From: a virus
IMG/VR virus record: IMGVR_UViG_3300036719_003127
Location: 1 to 48,793 of that record
DNA: 48,793 nt
Direction: 5' to 3' (one strand)
Part shown: piece after piece, positions 23,963-31,364 of the stretch
Layout of the letters: every line of letters begins with the position of its first letter
Numbering within the stretch: the first letter of the stretch is position 1
Notes under the pieces: generated by a model
Seen by the model: the letters and a program-made list of their open reading frames with translations, nothing else
Told to the model about the DNA's origin: nothing
Database searches by the model: none
Program-made: the position numbers and the translations under genes

Positions 23963-24490
23963 CTAGCATTTACAATCATATTTATAACAGTAACTACATT
24001 TTGGCCCAGGATCAACATTTCCCCAAGCATTAGCATTACCATCAAAACTCTCTTTCCCCGTATCAATACAAACCAATTTTTTAGATCGTCCTCTTTTAAC
24101 TAAGCCAACATTATACCAATGACAATCCCAAAATTTTAAACCTGTTTTTTCTTGAATTTCGTTTACTAATTCTTGAATATGATACATTTTGATAACACTG
24201 TTTGCTTTACAGGTTTTTGCGTATTCTGTTATAAAACCCCAATCACTGCTCTCATAAAATGTAACACCCTCTTCTTCTGCAAAATTTAATTTACAAACTT
24301 TGCTAAGTATTTTTGGAGCAAGATCGAATTTGGCTAACTTTTTTTGAATAGAATATGCTTCACTGGCTTTCTTTTTATTTCTAAACTCTTTGAATACTGA
24401 ACCTTTGTGATTTTTAATAGGGTATACTTGACAGCATCCTCCTTCATCAAACCAATCACTATAATCAATTTCAAATTCAGTATTGATCAT
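23963..24490 (-). CDS. small protein-kinase-like protein
   Basis: The 175 residues look like a compact kinase fold. There is a glycine-loop region (GGCCQVYPIKNHKG) with Lys34 in SVFKEF and a following helix with Glu (KKASEAYSIQKKL). WGFITEY sits at the hinge position. The catalytic-loop pattern is WDCHWYNVG (D-x-H-x-x-N), followed by VCIDTG as the D-x-G equivalent. The C-terminus adds a Cys cluster (CSYCYKYDCKC) that may bind zinc. It could phosphorylate host proteins or small molecules; activity is uncertain because the domain is short. Confidence 0.55.
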   Translation of the reverse strand: MINTEFEIDYSDWFDEGGCCQVYPIKNHKGSVFKEFRNKKKASEAYSIQKKLAKFDLAPKILSKVCKLNFAEEEGVTFYESSDWGFITEYAKTCKANSVIKMYHIQELVNEIQEKTGLKFWDCHWYNVGLVKRGRSKKLVCIDTGKESFDGNANAWGNVDPGPKCSYCYKYDCKC

Positions 24491-24491
24491 T

Positions 24492-24818
24492 TTACTCTGT
24501 CGTTTCTATAATAGAATTACCCATAATAGATTCGGCAATGAATATTGCTTCTTTAAGATTAAATGTTTCACTAATCTTCAGAGTATTTCGTGGAATATCT
24601 ATCCAATAAGATCCGTATACTCCATAAAAAGAATCGCCTTTGTCTGGATTATGAAAAAGAAAATCTTCATAACTATTGAATGAGTCCGTATACCATTCTC
24701 CGTTTTCGTCCTGTTTTTCATAAACAGTATCCACAATCAAAAATCTAAAATTAGGGTGTTTAGGATTCTTTGGACTGTGAACTACCCCGCGATAAAATTT
24801 ATTTGGCAGAGAGACCAT
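24492..24818 (-). CDS. unknown protein, 108 aa
   Basis: It begins MVSLPNKFYRGVVHSPKNP and looks beta-rich with many aromatics (EWYTDSFNSYEDFLFHNP, GVYGSYWIDIP). No motif is recognised. It overlaps the gene upstream by 20 bases and ends just before the kinase-like gene in a run of small early genes. Confidence 0.65.
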   Translation of the reverse strand: MVSLPNKFYRGVVHSPKNPKHPNFRFLIVDTVYEKQDENGEWYTDSFNSYEDFLFHNPDKGDSFYGVYGSYWIDIPRNTLKISETFNLKEAIFIAESIMGNSIIETTE

Positions 24819-25098
24819 AACTGTATCCTTTCCAATCTTCTTTTAAGAATTCTTGTTTATTAGAATATAGTGGTACAATAGTATCTTGATTTAAGTAAGG
24901 GTTATGATTAATATTTACGCCATATAAATCTAACCTATCATTAACTCGACCGTATGCCACAATCTTAAAAGAATTTATTTCTTTACGAAGTTTTTGTAAT
25001 TCGTCTTTGGCGTTTTGAACGCAAAATAATTCTGGCAGTAATCCTTGTTCGCAACAAGATAATACATAATCCAGAGGATCGGAATGTTTATTCATCAT
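24799..25098 (-). CDS. unknown protein, 99 aa
   Basis: A longer reading would run into the tRNA-Leu gene, so the start is ATG 25098 (MMNKHSDPLDYVLSCCEQ) or the next codon. The protein has a helical N-terminal half (KDELQKLRKEINSFKIVAY) and a beta-like C-terminal half (LYGVNINHNPYLNQD). No family is recognised. It is the first protein gene after tRNA-Leu and shares its transcript. Confidence 0.65.
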   Translation of the reverse strand: MMNKHSDPLDYVLSCCEQGLLPELFCVQNAKDELQKLRKEINSFKIVAYGRVNDRLDLYGVNINHNPYLNQDTIVPLYSNKQEFLKEDWKGYSYGLSAK

Positions 25099-25112
25099 TA
25101 TACCTAATATAG

Positions 25113-25185
25113 TAGGAGCGGTGGGAGTCGAACCCACACTGTACGGATTTTAAGTCCGTTGTCTCTGCCATTGGACTACGCTCCC
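25113..25185 (-). tRNA. tRNA-Leu (UAA), short variable loop
   Basis: The 73-base cloverleaf has acceptor GGGAGCG / CGCTCCT (one G-U pair), a D-stem GTC / GAC with loop CAATGGCAGA, anticodon stem ACGGA / TCCGT with loop CTTAAAA (anticodon UAA, 25050-range complement at 25150-25152), variable loop ACAGT and T-arm GTGGG-TTCGACT-CCCAC. The discriminator is A and CCA is not encoded. Anticodon UAA reads UUA (Leu), common in an AT-rich phage. Bacterial Leu tRNAs normally have a long variable arm; here it has only 5 bases. Confidence 0.88.
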
Positions 25186-25195
25186 ATAATAAAGT

Positions 25196-25270
25196 AACCG
25201 ACTATAAAAATCGCTGACTTGAGGTTGATTATTTCGTGTGCCTCTGTCACTTAGATTCTTATAGCCGGTT
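25196..25270 (-). other. 75-nt nested inverted repeat upstream of tRNA-Leu
   Basis: Four nested complementary segments lie between the gene ending at 25282 and tRNA-Leu: 25196-25207 with 25259-25270 (12 pairs, one G-U), 25209-25212 with 25254-25257, 25215-25218 with 25246-25249, and 25221-25224 with 25241-25244, leaving a 16-base apical loop. Read-through RNA from the promoter at 25637 would form a long hairpin. The -10 of a second promoter (25258-25263) lies in its first arm. It may be a processing signal, an attenuator or a small RNA. Confidence 0.5.
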
Positions 25271-25285
25271 CTTTAAATATGTCAA
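25258..25285 (-). promoter_or_regulatory. promoter directly upstream of tRNA-Leu
   Basis: TTGACA (25280-25285), 16 bases, TATAAG (25258-25263) on the minus strand, with CCGG in the spacer. The -35 overlaps the stop region of the HTH gene. The predicted start near 25251 would give a short leader before the tRNA. Confidence 0.6.
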
Positions 25286-25563
25286 CCGTTGTTGTGAGCC
25301 TTTAGGCGACGAACAACTTCTGCCATAGCCTCAACATTATCAACAGTCTTAACGGGCTTTGCACGTTCCATAGCAGGCAATTCCTCTCCCTTCTTAGCGA
25401 GAGCAGCCTTGGTACGAGCGTAACGAGCAACTGTACTCGCAATCTTTTGGCCCGTCTTTTGTGCGATTTCAGCATAAGTCTTGCTGGAAAAAACCGCCTC
25501 AAGAAAAGCCTCATCAGAACAACGAATACGCTTCTGCTTCTCAACAACATTAACATCAGTCAT
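25282..25563 (-). CDS. helix-turn-helix DNA-binding protein, 93 aa
   Basis: ATG 25563 has a perfect GGAGG site; the apparent upstream extension is non-coding. The central part (CSDEAFLEAVFSSKTYAEI, AQKTGQKIASTVARYARTK) reads as a three-helix HTH of the type found in small phage or plasmid regulators. Flanking regions are basic. It is first on the transcript from 25637-25664. Base composition here is visibly more GC-rich and codon use more balanced than in its neighbours, which hints at high expression or recent transfer. The target is unknown. Confidence 0.7.
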   Translation of the reverse strand: MTDVNVVEKQKRIRCSDEAFLEAVFSSKTYAEIAQKTGQKIASTVARYARTKAALAKKGEELPAMERAKPVKTVDNVEAMAEVVRRLKAHNNG

Positions 25564-25636
25564 AATCAACCTCCAATTTATTAAACTAACCAATTTGTAT
25601 TGTGTCAGTCAAGCGACCGATCCCACAACACAATCC

Positions 25637-25664
25637 ATTGTACACTACGTTATCGTCTTGTCAA
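25637..25664 (-). promoter_or_regulatory. sigma-70 promoter for the HTH gene
   Basis: TTGACA (25659-25664), 16-base spacer, TACAAT (25637-25642). The spacer contains ACGATA three bases after the -35, as in the promoter at 27280-27308. It drives the HTH gene and probably tRNA-Leu and the small genes downstream. Confidence 0.85.
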
Positions 25665-25697
25665 CACGCTGAACTTTATTTTTCGTTTCCTTAGAAT

Positions 25698-25865
25698 TTA
25701 ATATACGATATATTCTTCTCTATGTTCTACCTTGTCTATTTTTTCTTTAAGTACTTGATTTTCTTTTTCTAAGATATCAATAGTATCTACTGCTTCTTTT
25801 AGTTGTTGACTGAGATGATATACCTTGTTATATAATTCTTCTGAAATATAATTTTTCATTATCAT
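25698..25865 (-). CDS. small coiled-coil protein, 55 aa
   Basis: ATG 25865 (MIMKNYISEELYNKVYHL) has a GGAG site 7 bases upstream. The rest is a leucine-zipper-like coiled coil (EAVDTIDILEKENQVLKEK). It has no other motif. It fills most of the interval 25594-25898, which otherwise holds only the promoter at 25637-25664. Confidence 0.7.
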   Translation of the reverse strand: MIMKNYISEELYNKVYHLSQQLKEAVDTIDILEKENQVLKEKIDKVEHREEYIVY

Positions 25866-25898
25866 AATAATTCTCCACTAAATTAGTAGGATATAATA

Positions 25899-26201
25899 TT
25901 ATATACCCCTAATAAAATTATCCATATCAATATTATCTAGAGATAAATTATTATTTTCTGTACTTTTAGTTACATTATTAATACTTAAATTCGTACATAT
26001 TTTTTGCATATTTGTTAATGAGTCTATTGTAGTGGATATAAATAGTAATGTATTTTGTACGTTTTCTTGATAAGCATTTTTTTCTGTTCTGTCTCTATTT
26101 AAAAGCCCCATAACTTGAGTAATAATATCTGGTTTTTCCCCATACTTATATACTAGTCTTTTGGCTATCCACAATAGAAATTCTTTATCTGATTCTGTCA
26201 T
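25899..26201 (-). CDS. unknown helical protein, 100 aa
   Basis: It begins MTESDKEFLLWIAKRLVYKYG and contains a predicted amphipathic helix region (LLFISTTIDSLTNMQKIC) and an Asn/Asp-rich C-terminus. No motif is recognised. It overlaps the gene upstream by 4 bases. Confidence 0.65.
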   Translation of the reverse strand: MTESDKEFLLWIAKRLVYKYGEKPDIITQVMGLLNRDRTEKNAYQENVQNTLLFISTTIDSLTNMQKICTNLSINNVTKSTENNNLSLDNIDMDNFIRGI

Positions 26202-26479
26202 AAACTATTGATAAACGCTTTTAATTCATCTATTTGTGTTCTATGTAAAATAATTTGATCAGTATATGGTTTACCATATTTAAGTATTTGATAAATATAT
26301 CTGAATTTTTGCCATAATGACATTCTTGATGTGACCAATGAACTAAATACTGATAGTTCGATCATTTGAAATATGGCATCGTAATCAATAACCAAAACTT
26401 CACTATGACAATCACAACGTATGAATAAAGTACGATAATTATTTAGTTTTTGGTCTTTTTTTACCAAAGATTCGCTCAT
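26198..26479 (-). CDS. unknown protein, 93 aa
   Basis: The protein begins MSESLVKKDQKLNNYRTLF and has RCDCHSEVLVIDYD, a short beta hairpin with two Cys, then a helical C-terminus ending ELKAFINSL. No motif is recognised. Its first 41 bases overlap the small basic gene at 26439-26549 in another frame. Confidence 0.65.
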   Translation of the reverse strand: MSESLVKKDQKLNNYRTLFIRCDCHSEVLVIDYDAIFQMIELSVFSSLVTSRMSLWQKFRYIYQILKYGKPYTDQIILHRTQIDELKAFINSL

Positions 26480-26549
26480 AGTTTTTATCCCATGTTTTTT
26501 GGTCTACGCTTTTGGGTCTTTGTTTTGAACCTTTACCGTTTTGACTCAT
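26439..26549 (-). CDS. tiny basic phage protein (36 aa)
   Basis: ATG 26549 follows a GGAG site and encodes MSQNGKGSKQRPKSVDQK, then YERIFGKKRPKTK. The 'MSQNGKGS.PR...YD.IFGKK' pattern is a small basic protein recurring in many T4-like and other large phages, of unknown role. It starts one base before the glycosylase stop at 26550, so it is cotranscribed. Confidence 0.75.
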   Translation of the reverse strand: MSQNGKGSKQRPKSVDQKTWDKNYERIFGKKRPKTK

Positions 26550-27254
26550 TTAATTCTCCAGAACAAAACTCCAGTATCTACTATCTTCTTTCTTTTGCAA
26601 GTTATCCCAGTACAAGCAACGAGCAATATATGATGGAATTTTGTGCTTACCACAATTGACCATCCAATGACGCTCCATCTTTTTATAAAGGTTCGTACCT
26701 GTCTTGCTTTTATTATACTTGAGTGTTTCCATATCGTAAAGCCTGAGTTGATGAACATCGCCACACAATACTCTGGCCTCATTAGGATGAATCATTTCCA
26801 AAGCAAAACTAACTTTAGCCAATCCAATACCACTAATTTTATTCACAATAGAATCACGCTTCTTAACATGACCCTTTTTCGTGGTAAAATAGAAATCTTT
26901 GGGATTAGTCCAAAACTTTGTAGCAAAGTCCCAAATATATTTGGTGCGATTATTATGTAGACCAACACCGCTCTTATGGAGTTTTTCTCTCAGAACATTC
27001 TCGTCATCAATCCACTCATCAAAGTTTTTAATAGCGTTATATCCTGCACAATTACCCTTCCATGTAGTATGAACACTGCAATATGCAAAAAGATAGCGAC
27101 GAAAAATATCTTCAACATTCTGAGGACGAACACTTTCCCAATATTCCTTATATGCTACAACCTTATCTTTTGGAAATGTAGAGAAGAAAATATCGGCTTT
27201 ACTCTTGCTCATTTCAACAGTATTATTTTCGGAAACAGTGTTCAGAACAATCAT
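26550..27254 (-). CDS. HhH-GPD-superfamily DNA glycosylase-like
   Basis: ATG 27254 follows GGAG; the TTG upstream is not used. The 234 residues are helical, with an HhH element SGIGLAKVSFALEM followed by ARVLCGDVHQLRLY. The Asp in GDVHQLR matches the catalytic Asp of HhH-GPD glycosylases (LDTHV-x-R in Nth/MutY). The Lys used by bifunctional lyases (GVGRKTA) is not in register, so a monofunctional base excision activity is more likely. No Fe-S Cys cluster is present. It is the first gene after the promoter at 27280-27308. The target lesion is unknown. Confidence 0.65.
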   Translation of the reverse strand: MIVLNTVSENNTVEMSKSKADIFFSTFPKDKVVAYKEYWESVRPQNVEDIFRRYLFAYCSVHTTWKGNCAGYNAIKNFDEWIDDENVLREKLHKSGVGLHNNRTKYIWDFATKFWTNPKDFYFTTKKGHVKKRDSIVNKISGIGLAKVSFALEMIHPNEARVLCGDVHQLRLYDMETLKYNKSKTGTNLYKKMERHWMVNCGKHKIPSYIARCLYWDNLQKKEDSRYWSFVLEN

Positions 27255-27279
27255 GGTTTTCTCCAATGGGTATGCTGTG

Positions 27280-27308
27280 ATTTTACACTACTGGTATCGT
27301 CTTGTCAA
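27280..27308 (-). promoter_or_regulatory. sigma-70 promoter for the glycosylase gene
   Basis: TTGACA (27303-27308), 17-base spacer, TAAAAT (27280-27285). ACGATA lies three bases after the -35. The start of the spacer (AGACGATA) is identical to that of the promoter at 25637-25664. Confidence 0.85.
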
Positions 27309-27350
27309 GAGCGATCTCTTTAGTGTTAGTTCTCAACCAATTTGATATTT

Positions 27351-28007
27351 TTATTTATTCAGAAAATATCCAAGTAAATTTTCTATATCCCAATGCAGAT
27401 TATTATCTATTAGAAGTTTAGTTGAAGGATCGATAACGTATGGTTTTTTATCTATAACCTTTATTTTACCTGTGGGTTTAAATGGTATATGAAATTTGCA
27501 ACTAATCAAATTTAAAATTGATCTTGCTGAATATAATAGATCCTCATATCTTATAAAGATATAGTTACTACACATAAGTGGTGCTTTGAAATACAAATAT
27601 TCTGCTTTAGTTTGTCTTAATTCAAATATATTATTGTATTTTAAACCCGTAATAATATTGCGATCTTCAGTAATCTCTTTATACATATGGTATATTGATG
27701 ACCATTCATTGAATAAAAAAGATTCAATGGAAGATAAATTATCTGGATGTACATGGTGAGGCTTTTTTCGCATAGCCATAATCCAATCGTATGGATTTCT
27801 TATTATGCCTACGAATAAAGTATTTTTGGATTTTATCATACATGGTGCATTAAATCCGAAAAAATGTTTCCATCCACAATGCCATGTAACATCTATTTGA
27901 AGATTTTGTGTAATTAATTTTTGTAAAAAATTTGTACCGGAATGTCTTTCTCCCAAGATAGTAAAATTATCTACCCTATAGGATTTATCTCTAATTAATT
28001 GTAGCAT
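27351..28007 (-). CDS. sulfotransferase-like protein
   Basis: The 218 residues start with FTILGERHSGTNFLQKLI, the 5'-phosphosulfate-binding loop of PAPS-dependent sulfotransferases. VGIIRNPYDWIMAMR follows, the usual 3'-phosphate-binding R-x-P-x-D/Y-x-x-x-S-like region, and then the YEDL element (FIRYEDLLYSARSIL). It would transfer sulfate from PAPS to a hydroxyl of a glycan or other acceptor. It lies 2 bases after the DNA ligase stop but is functionally closer to the glycosyltransferases. Confidence 0.75.
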   Translation of the reverse strand: MLQLIRDKSYRVDNFTILGERHSGTNFLQKLITQNLQIDVTWHCGWKHFFGFNAPCMIKSKNTLFVGIIRNPYDWIMAMRKKPHHVHPDNLSSIESFLFNEWSSIYHMYKEITEDRNIITGLKYNNIFELRQTKAEYLYFKAPLMCSNYIFIRYEDLLYSARSILNLISCKFHIPFKPTGKIKVIDKKPYVIDPSTKLLIDNNLHWDIENLLGYFLNK

Positions 28008-28009
28008 AA

Positions 28010-29323
28010 CTATACTGTTCTATATTCACCATGTAAAATTTTAAATGTTGGAAAACGTAAACTAATTCCGCCTTCTTGGTTTTTGGTTTCTTCAAAATAT
28101 TGAACAGTAATAATTTGTCCAAGAATCTTTCTAGGGTTCTGATAAAATTCTTGTCTTTGGTCAATAGCGAAACCACTACCAACCCTGACAATATGATCCT
28201 TATGCTTAATCATTACACAAGAAAGCATAGTTTCTTCATGTTCTCTACCATTTAATACATAACGAAATGGCCCCATTTCAACATCAATAACTTCATATTC
28301 GTCATCAAAAAACTTCTTAACTTTCAGAAGGTCTTTGCTACGCTTACCTTTATATGGTTCATCTGCTCGTAGCATAACTCCTTCCCAACCATAGTCATTA
28401 CCTCTTTTTGTCCATTCAGCAAAATGATCATCATCTTTAATGAGTTCTTGACCAAGCACACTAAGACAGGTACAAGAGTTATTCTTCATTACTTCTCGTA
28501 GATTATTATAGCGAATAGAATATGGACGGTTCTTTTCTCCCTTCTTACTATAAAATTCATCATGGGTTAGAATATCAAAAATCTTAAATGATGGATTAGG
28601 AATAGTATGATCCTTCTTCTTGAGTTGTTTCATCACCCCCTGAAAGTCCTCATTACCTTCATCGTCTACAAGACAAAGTTCGCCATCAAATACTACATCA
28701 GTAACGCCAAGAGCCTTAATACCATCCCTGACGATGCCAAGAGTATCAAACTCCTTTCCCGTGCGGGAATAGAAGGTAGTATTACCATCACTATCAACAA
28801 TCCCAATACATCTAGCACCGTCAATTTTTCTGCTAACATACCAACCATCCTTCCAATCTACAAGTTTAGGCTCGTACTTATCTGCCAGAGCAACACTAAA
28901 CTCTGGAATATGGTCAGGAATAGCCTTATTGATAATCTTATCACCAGCACGGGTTTTCAAGTCTTTATCAATAATACAATGGATAAGTTCCTCGTATTCA
29001 GAATAGTGTTCAATAAAACTATTCACAGTAGCAATAGCATCATGTCCAGTAATCTTGCGACTCTTTAGAGCGTCAAGCAGATCAAAGAAATTTTTGTATT
29101 CGTTCTTTCTGGCTACAAGATGATTCTTCTTCTTGAGATTATCACTAGTGACATTGTATTGCCACAACGGATGATAGGTATAAAGCAAAATATTCTTGGT
29201 GAAAGATGCTGCGGCACTATTGTGTCCACAATAATCCAGAATAATTCCTTCTTTATCTTTAGTGCTGCTAGTGGCACGAAGATCACGAACCATTCCCATA
29301 ACATAATTAAAATCGTGAATCAT
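28010..29323 (-). CDS. ATP-dependent DNA ligase
   Basis: ATG 29323 has an AGGAG site. The 437-residue enzyme has all nucleotidyltransferase motifs: motif I RKIDGAR with Lys166, motif III VVFDGELCL (about 211-219), motif IIIa SFKIFDIL, motif IV WEGVMLRAD (about 313-321), and motif V LLKVKKF (332-338). A C-terminal OB fold follows (RVGSGFAIDQRQEFYQNP). It seals nicks in phage DNA using ATP, while host bacteria use NAD. Length and the N-terminal helical domain resemble T4-type phage ligases. It is transcribed from the promoter at 29349-29377, upstream of the sulfotransferase gene. Confidence 0.93.
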   Translation of the reverse strand: MIHDFNYVMGMVRDLRATSSTKDKEGIILDYCGHNSAAASFTKNILLYTYHPLWQYNVTSDNLKKKNHLVARKNEYKNFFDLLDALKSRKITGHDAIATVNSFIEHYSEYEELIHCIIDKDLKTRAGDKIINKAIPDHIPEFSVALADKYEPKLVDWKDGWYVSRKIDGARCIGIVDSDGNTTFYSRTGKEFDTLGIVRDGIKALGVTDVVFDGELCLVDDEGNEDFQGVMKQLKKKDHTIPNPSFKIFDILTHDEFYSKKGEKNRPYSIRYNNLREVMKNNSCTCLSVLGQELIKDDDHFAEWTKRGNDYGWEGVMLRADEPYKGKRSKDLLKVKKFFDDEYEVIDVEMGPFRYVLNGREHEETMLSCVMIKHKDHIVRVGSGFAIDQRQEFYQNPRKILGQIITVQYFEETKNQEGGISLRFPTFKILHGEYRTV

Positions 29324-29348
29324 CCAAATAGTCTCCTGTGTTTAGCGT

Positions 29349-29377
29349 AGTATACCATACGCTAGTTCTGTTGTCAA
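29349..29377 (-). promoter_or_regulatory. sigma-70 promoter for DNA ligase
   Basis: TTGACA (29372-29377), 17-base spacer ending TGG (extended -10), TATACT (29349-29354). This spacer has no CCGATA core. Confidence 0.85.
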
Positions 29378-29388
29378 GTATCGACAGT

Positions 29389-29550
29389 CTAGCGTCTTTT
29401 ATTGAATCTTTTACTTAATTTTGTAACCAAATCACTTCCTGCTGTTGGAAAAAAACATGGCAAAACCGAATGAATAATCAATAGTAATCCCGCCAATAAA
29501 CAACAAGATCCATAAAACAGAGCAAAAATTAGATGCTCAAGATATGTCAT
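29389..29550 (-). CDS. small membrane protein, 53 aa
   Basis: ATG 29550 is preferred because the longer reading would overlap endonuclease VII by 44 bases. The protein is one hydrophobic helical hairpin or span (HLIFALFYGSCCLLAGLLL) with a basic tail (LVTKLSKRFNKRR). It starts one base after the endonuclease VII stop. A lysis or exclusion role is possible. Confidence 0.55.
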   Translation of the reverse strand: MTYLEHLIFALFYGSCCLLAGLLLIIHSVLPCFFPTAGSDLVTKLSKRFNKRR

Positions 29551-29551
29551 G

Positions 29552-29944
29552 TTATTTTCTTGAAGGTGTTTGATCCATCTTTGTTTGAGATTCATTTTGC
29601 CGTACTCTATTTTTAGACATGATTAAATAGTTTACAGCTTTTATTACACCGTCTAAAGAATCTCCTAATTTTCCTATACCAGTATTGCAGCGATCACAGA
29701 TCCAACCTCTAAAACTATCATCACTATGATCGTGATCTAAAACCCATTTAATTGGTATTTTACCACAACATTCACATAACTCCGGTTTGGGGGGAGCAAT
29801 TTTATGTAAACCGCTTCTCACTTTGCTATGTTTCTTAACACACTTTTTACATCGTGTATCAAGATTATCTTTGTACATACTATGTTTAGGAAAACTTGCT
29901 TTATTTTTCCTTTTGCCACAATATGAACAAATTTTTCTAGTCAT
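29552..29944 (-). CDS. endonuclease VII-type recombination endonuclease
   Basis: The 130-residue protein has a zinc site made of two CxxC pairs (KICSYCGKRK, RCKKCVKKH) and the HNH/His-Me core WVLDHDHSDDSFRGWICDRC followed by NTGIGKLGD. This is the T4 gp49 signature. The enzyme cleaves branched DNA such as Holliday junctions before packaging. The phage also encodes RuvB, so branch migration and resolution can be linked. The very short C-terminus lacks the T4 gp49 dimerisation tail; it may act alone or with other proteins. Confidence 0.85.
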   Translation of the reverse strand: MTRKICSYCGKRKNKASFPKHSMYKDNLDTRCKKCVKKHSKVRSGLHKIAPPKPELCECCGKIPIKWVLDHDHSDDSFRGWICDRCNTGIGKLGDSLDGVIKAVNYLIMSKNRVRQNESQTKMDQTPSRK

Positions 29945-30638
29945 CAGTATTTTTATCTAATTTATTATACATATCTGATCGTTCTTGATTAGATTCGCCT
30001 GATCCTAAATCAGTATGATCATAATCCATAATATCTGTATCGGGAGTTACCCAACGCATATTTCTTTCTGCTGTCCAAAGAGTTTCATTATATTTACGAT
30101 GTATAACTAATTCATTCTTAATAGTAAAGGATGGATCGTGCATTACTAATCTATTGTTAGGTTGAATAGCAAAATTGCCATTATCCATTTTAATAAAATG
30201 TCCACATTTATGTTGTGATGGGAACTCACTAAGAGTAAAATCTGTATCACCACTATCAGTAGAGCCTGCCCAATCTAGTGTGAACAAATATCTGCCAGTA
30301 TATTCAGTTCGCCTTCTGGAAATAAATTTGCAAGTATGATTTCTCAATACTGGATATGATGTTACAGAAACATGGTATGAGAAAGAATCCCATAAAACTA
30401 ATTCATCTAGTTCTTGTTGTGGACTATCTTCTTTCCAACAAAAAGCATGAATAGGCATCCTCCACCATAATCCACCATCTTCCATAATAAAATGAAATAG
30501 TGGGGCTTGTGCTGGGATAGAAGTCATACCAAAAATATAGCATGGAAACTTTTTGTCGAAAGAATCTTCTTGATTTCGTAAAAAATTTCCACGAACATAA
30601 CCACCGATAACCGGAATTGGAGTATTTAAATATGACAT
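29937..30638 (-). CDS. conserved phage protein, 233 aa, function unknown
   Basis: The protein begins MSYLNTPIPVIGGYVRGNF and contains CYIFGMTSIPAQAPLFHFI, WWRMPIHAFCW, and RRRTEYTGRYLFTLDWAG. It is beta-rich with many Trp and His. This architecture is familiar from large myoviruses but carries no known activity. It overlaps endonuclease VII by 8 bases. Confidence 0.7.
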   Translation of the reverse strand: MSYLNTPIPVIGGYVRGNFLRNQEDSFDKKFPCYIFGMTSIPAQAPLFHFIMEDGGLWWRMPIHAFCWKEDSPQQELDELVLWDSFSYHVSVTSYPVLRNHTCKFISRRRTEYTGRYLFTLDWAGSTDSGDTDFTLSEFPSQHKCGHFIKMDNGNFAIQPNNRLVMHDPSFTIKNELVIHRKYNETLWTAERNMRWVTPDTDIMDYDHTDLGSGESNQERSDMYNKLDKNTDD

Positions 30639-30640
30639 AA

Positions 30641-30760
30641 TTATTTGTGTTTCTTTAGTTGCTTCTTTAGTTTTTTAAGATACTTATCTTCTGCCAACTT
30701 TTTAGGGTCTTTCTGTTCTTTTTTACGCAATTTTTTGTATATCTTTTTCCAGAAACTCAT
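30641..30760 (-). CDS. short Lys-rich protein, 39 aa
   Basis: ATG 30760 encodes MSFWKKIYKKLRKKEQKD followed by another Lys-rich amphipathic helix. Nearly half of the residues are Lys. It fills the gap between the HNH gene and the gene at 29937-30638. It may bind nucleic acid or membrane. The evidence is its fit between neighbours, with a 1-base spacing to the HNH stop. Confidence 0.5.
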   Translation of the reverse strand: MSFWKKIYKKLRKKEQKDPKKLAEDKYLKKLKKQLKKHK

Positions 30761-30761
30761 A

Positions 30762-31304
30762 TTATACCTTTATTGATTGACTAACGTTTTTACAAAAATC
30801 TATAACTTGTTCATCAGAAAAATTATTTCTGGCATAATTAAAAATCAAAGCAACAAACCTAATATTTCCTTTAATGTACCCTATATTATTATCTATTCTA
30901 TCTAAAGACGCTTGATATGGTCTGTTCTCAATTAACGCATAGTTATGTGTTCTCAATTCTAATTTCTGTTTAGTAAATGGGCAAATTCCTTTTTGTTGTT
31001 CCCATAACTCATTAAGATATCCCAGATCTATATCATAATTTTGTTTACGTTTTTTAGAATTCTTAATAATATTTTTGATATACCATCTAAAATTAGTATG
31101 TTCATCGTATCTATTTGATGGAATTAAATTTTGATTAAATTTTCCAGCATATTTTTTGAGATGACCAACCCCATCTTTTCCTGCACAATTACGACCACAA
31201 TAAAATTTATTTCTACCTTTTTTCTTTTGTCTATTAATTTCGGCTAATTTTTTTATACAGCACTTGCCACAAACAGCACAAATTATTTCTGTGGTACTTA
31301 TCAT
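30762..31304 (-). CDS. HNH endonuclease
   Basis: ATG 31304 has a GGAGG site; an in-frame ATG at 31316 is less likely. The 180 residues start with a four-Cys zinc finger (CAVCGKCCIKK, YCGRNCAG), and the HNH core follows: CPFTKQKL, ASLDRIDNNIGYIKGNIRFV, then FNYARNNFS. It is probably a free-standing homing endonuclease. It lies immediately downstream of the tmRNA gene under its own promoter (31330-31357), a position typical of HNH genes that target a neighbouring conserved locus. Confidence 0.8.
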   Translation of the reverse strand: MISTTEIICAVCGKCCIKKLAEINRQKKKGRNKFYCGRNCAGKDGVGHLKKYAGKFNQNLIPSNRYDEHTNFRWYIKNIIKNSKKRKQNYDIDLGYLNELWEQQKGICPFTKQKLELRTHNYALIENRPYQASLDRIDNNIGYIKGNIRFVALIFNYARNNFSDEQVIDFCKNVSQSIKV

Positions 31305-31329
31305 AACCACCTCCATTCTTAGTTAATCT

Positions 31330-31357
31330 ATTATACACCAAAAATGGAGATGGGCAA
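31330..31357 (-). promoter_or_regulatory. sigma-70-like promoter for the HNH gene
   Basis: TTGCCC (31352-31357), 16-base spacer, TATAAT (31330-31335) on the minus strand. The -10 is perfect and the -35 has two mismatches. It starts 8 bases after the tmRNA 3' end and would give a leader ending at the GGAGG site. Confidence 0.65.
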
Positions 31358-31364
31358 GATAAAG

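Noticed and set aside
25302-25556. A second minus-strand frame inside the HTH gene.
   Set aside because: The HTH frame has a perfect GGAGG start and a meaningful motif; the other is a by-product of its higher GC content.
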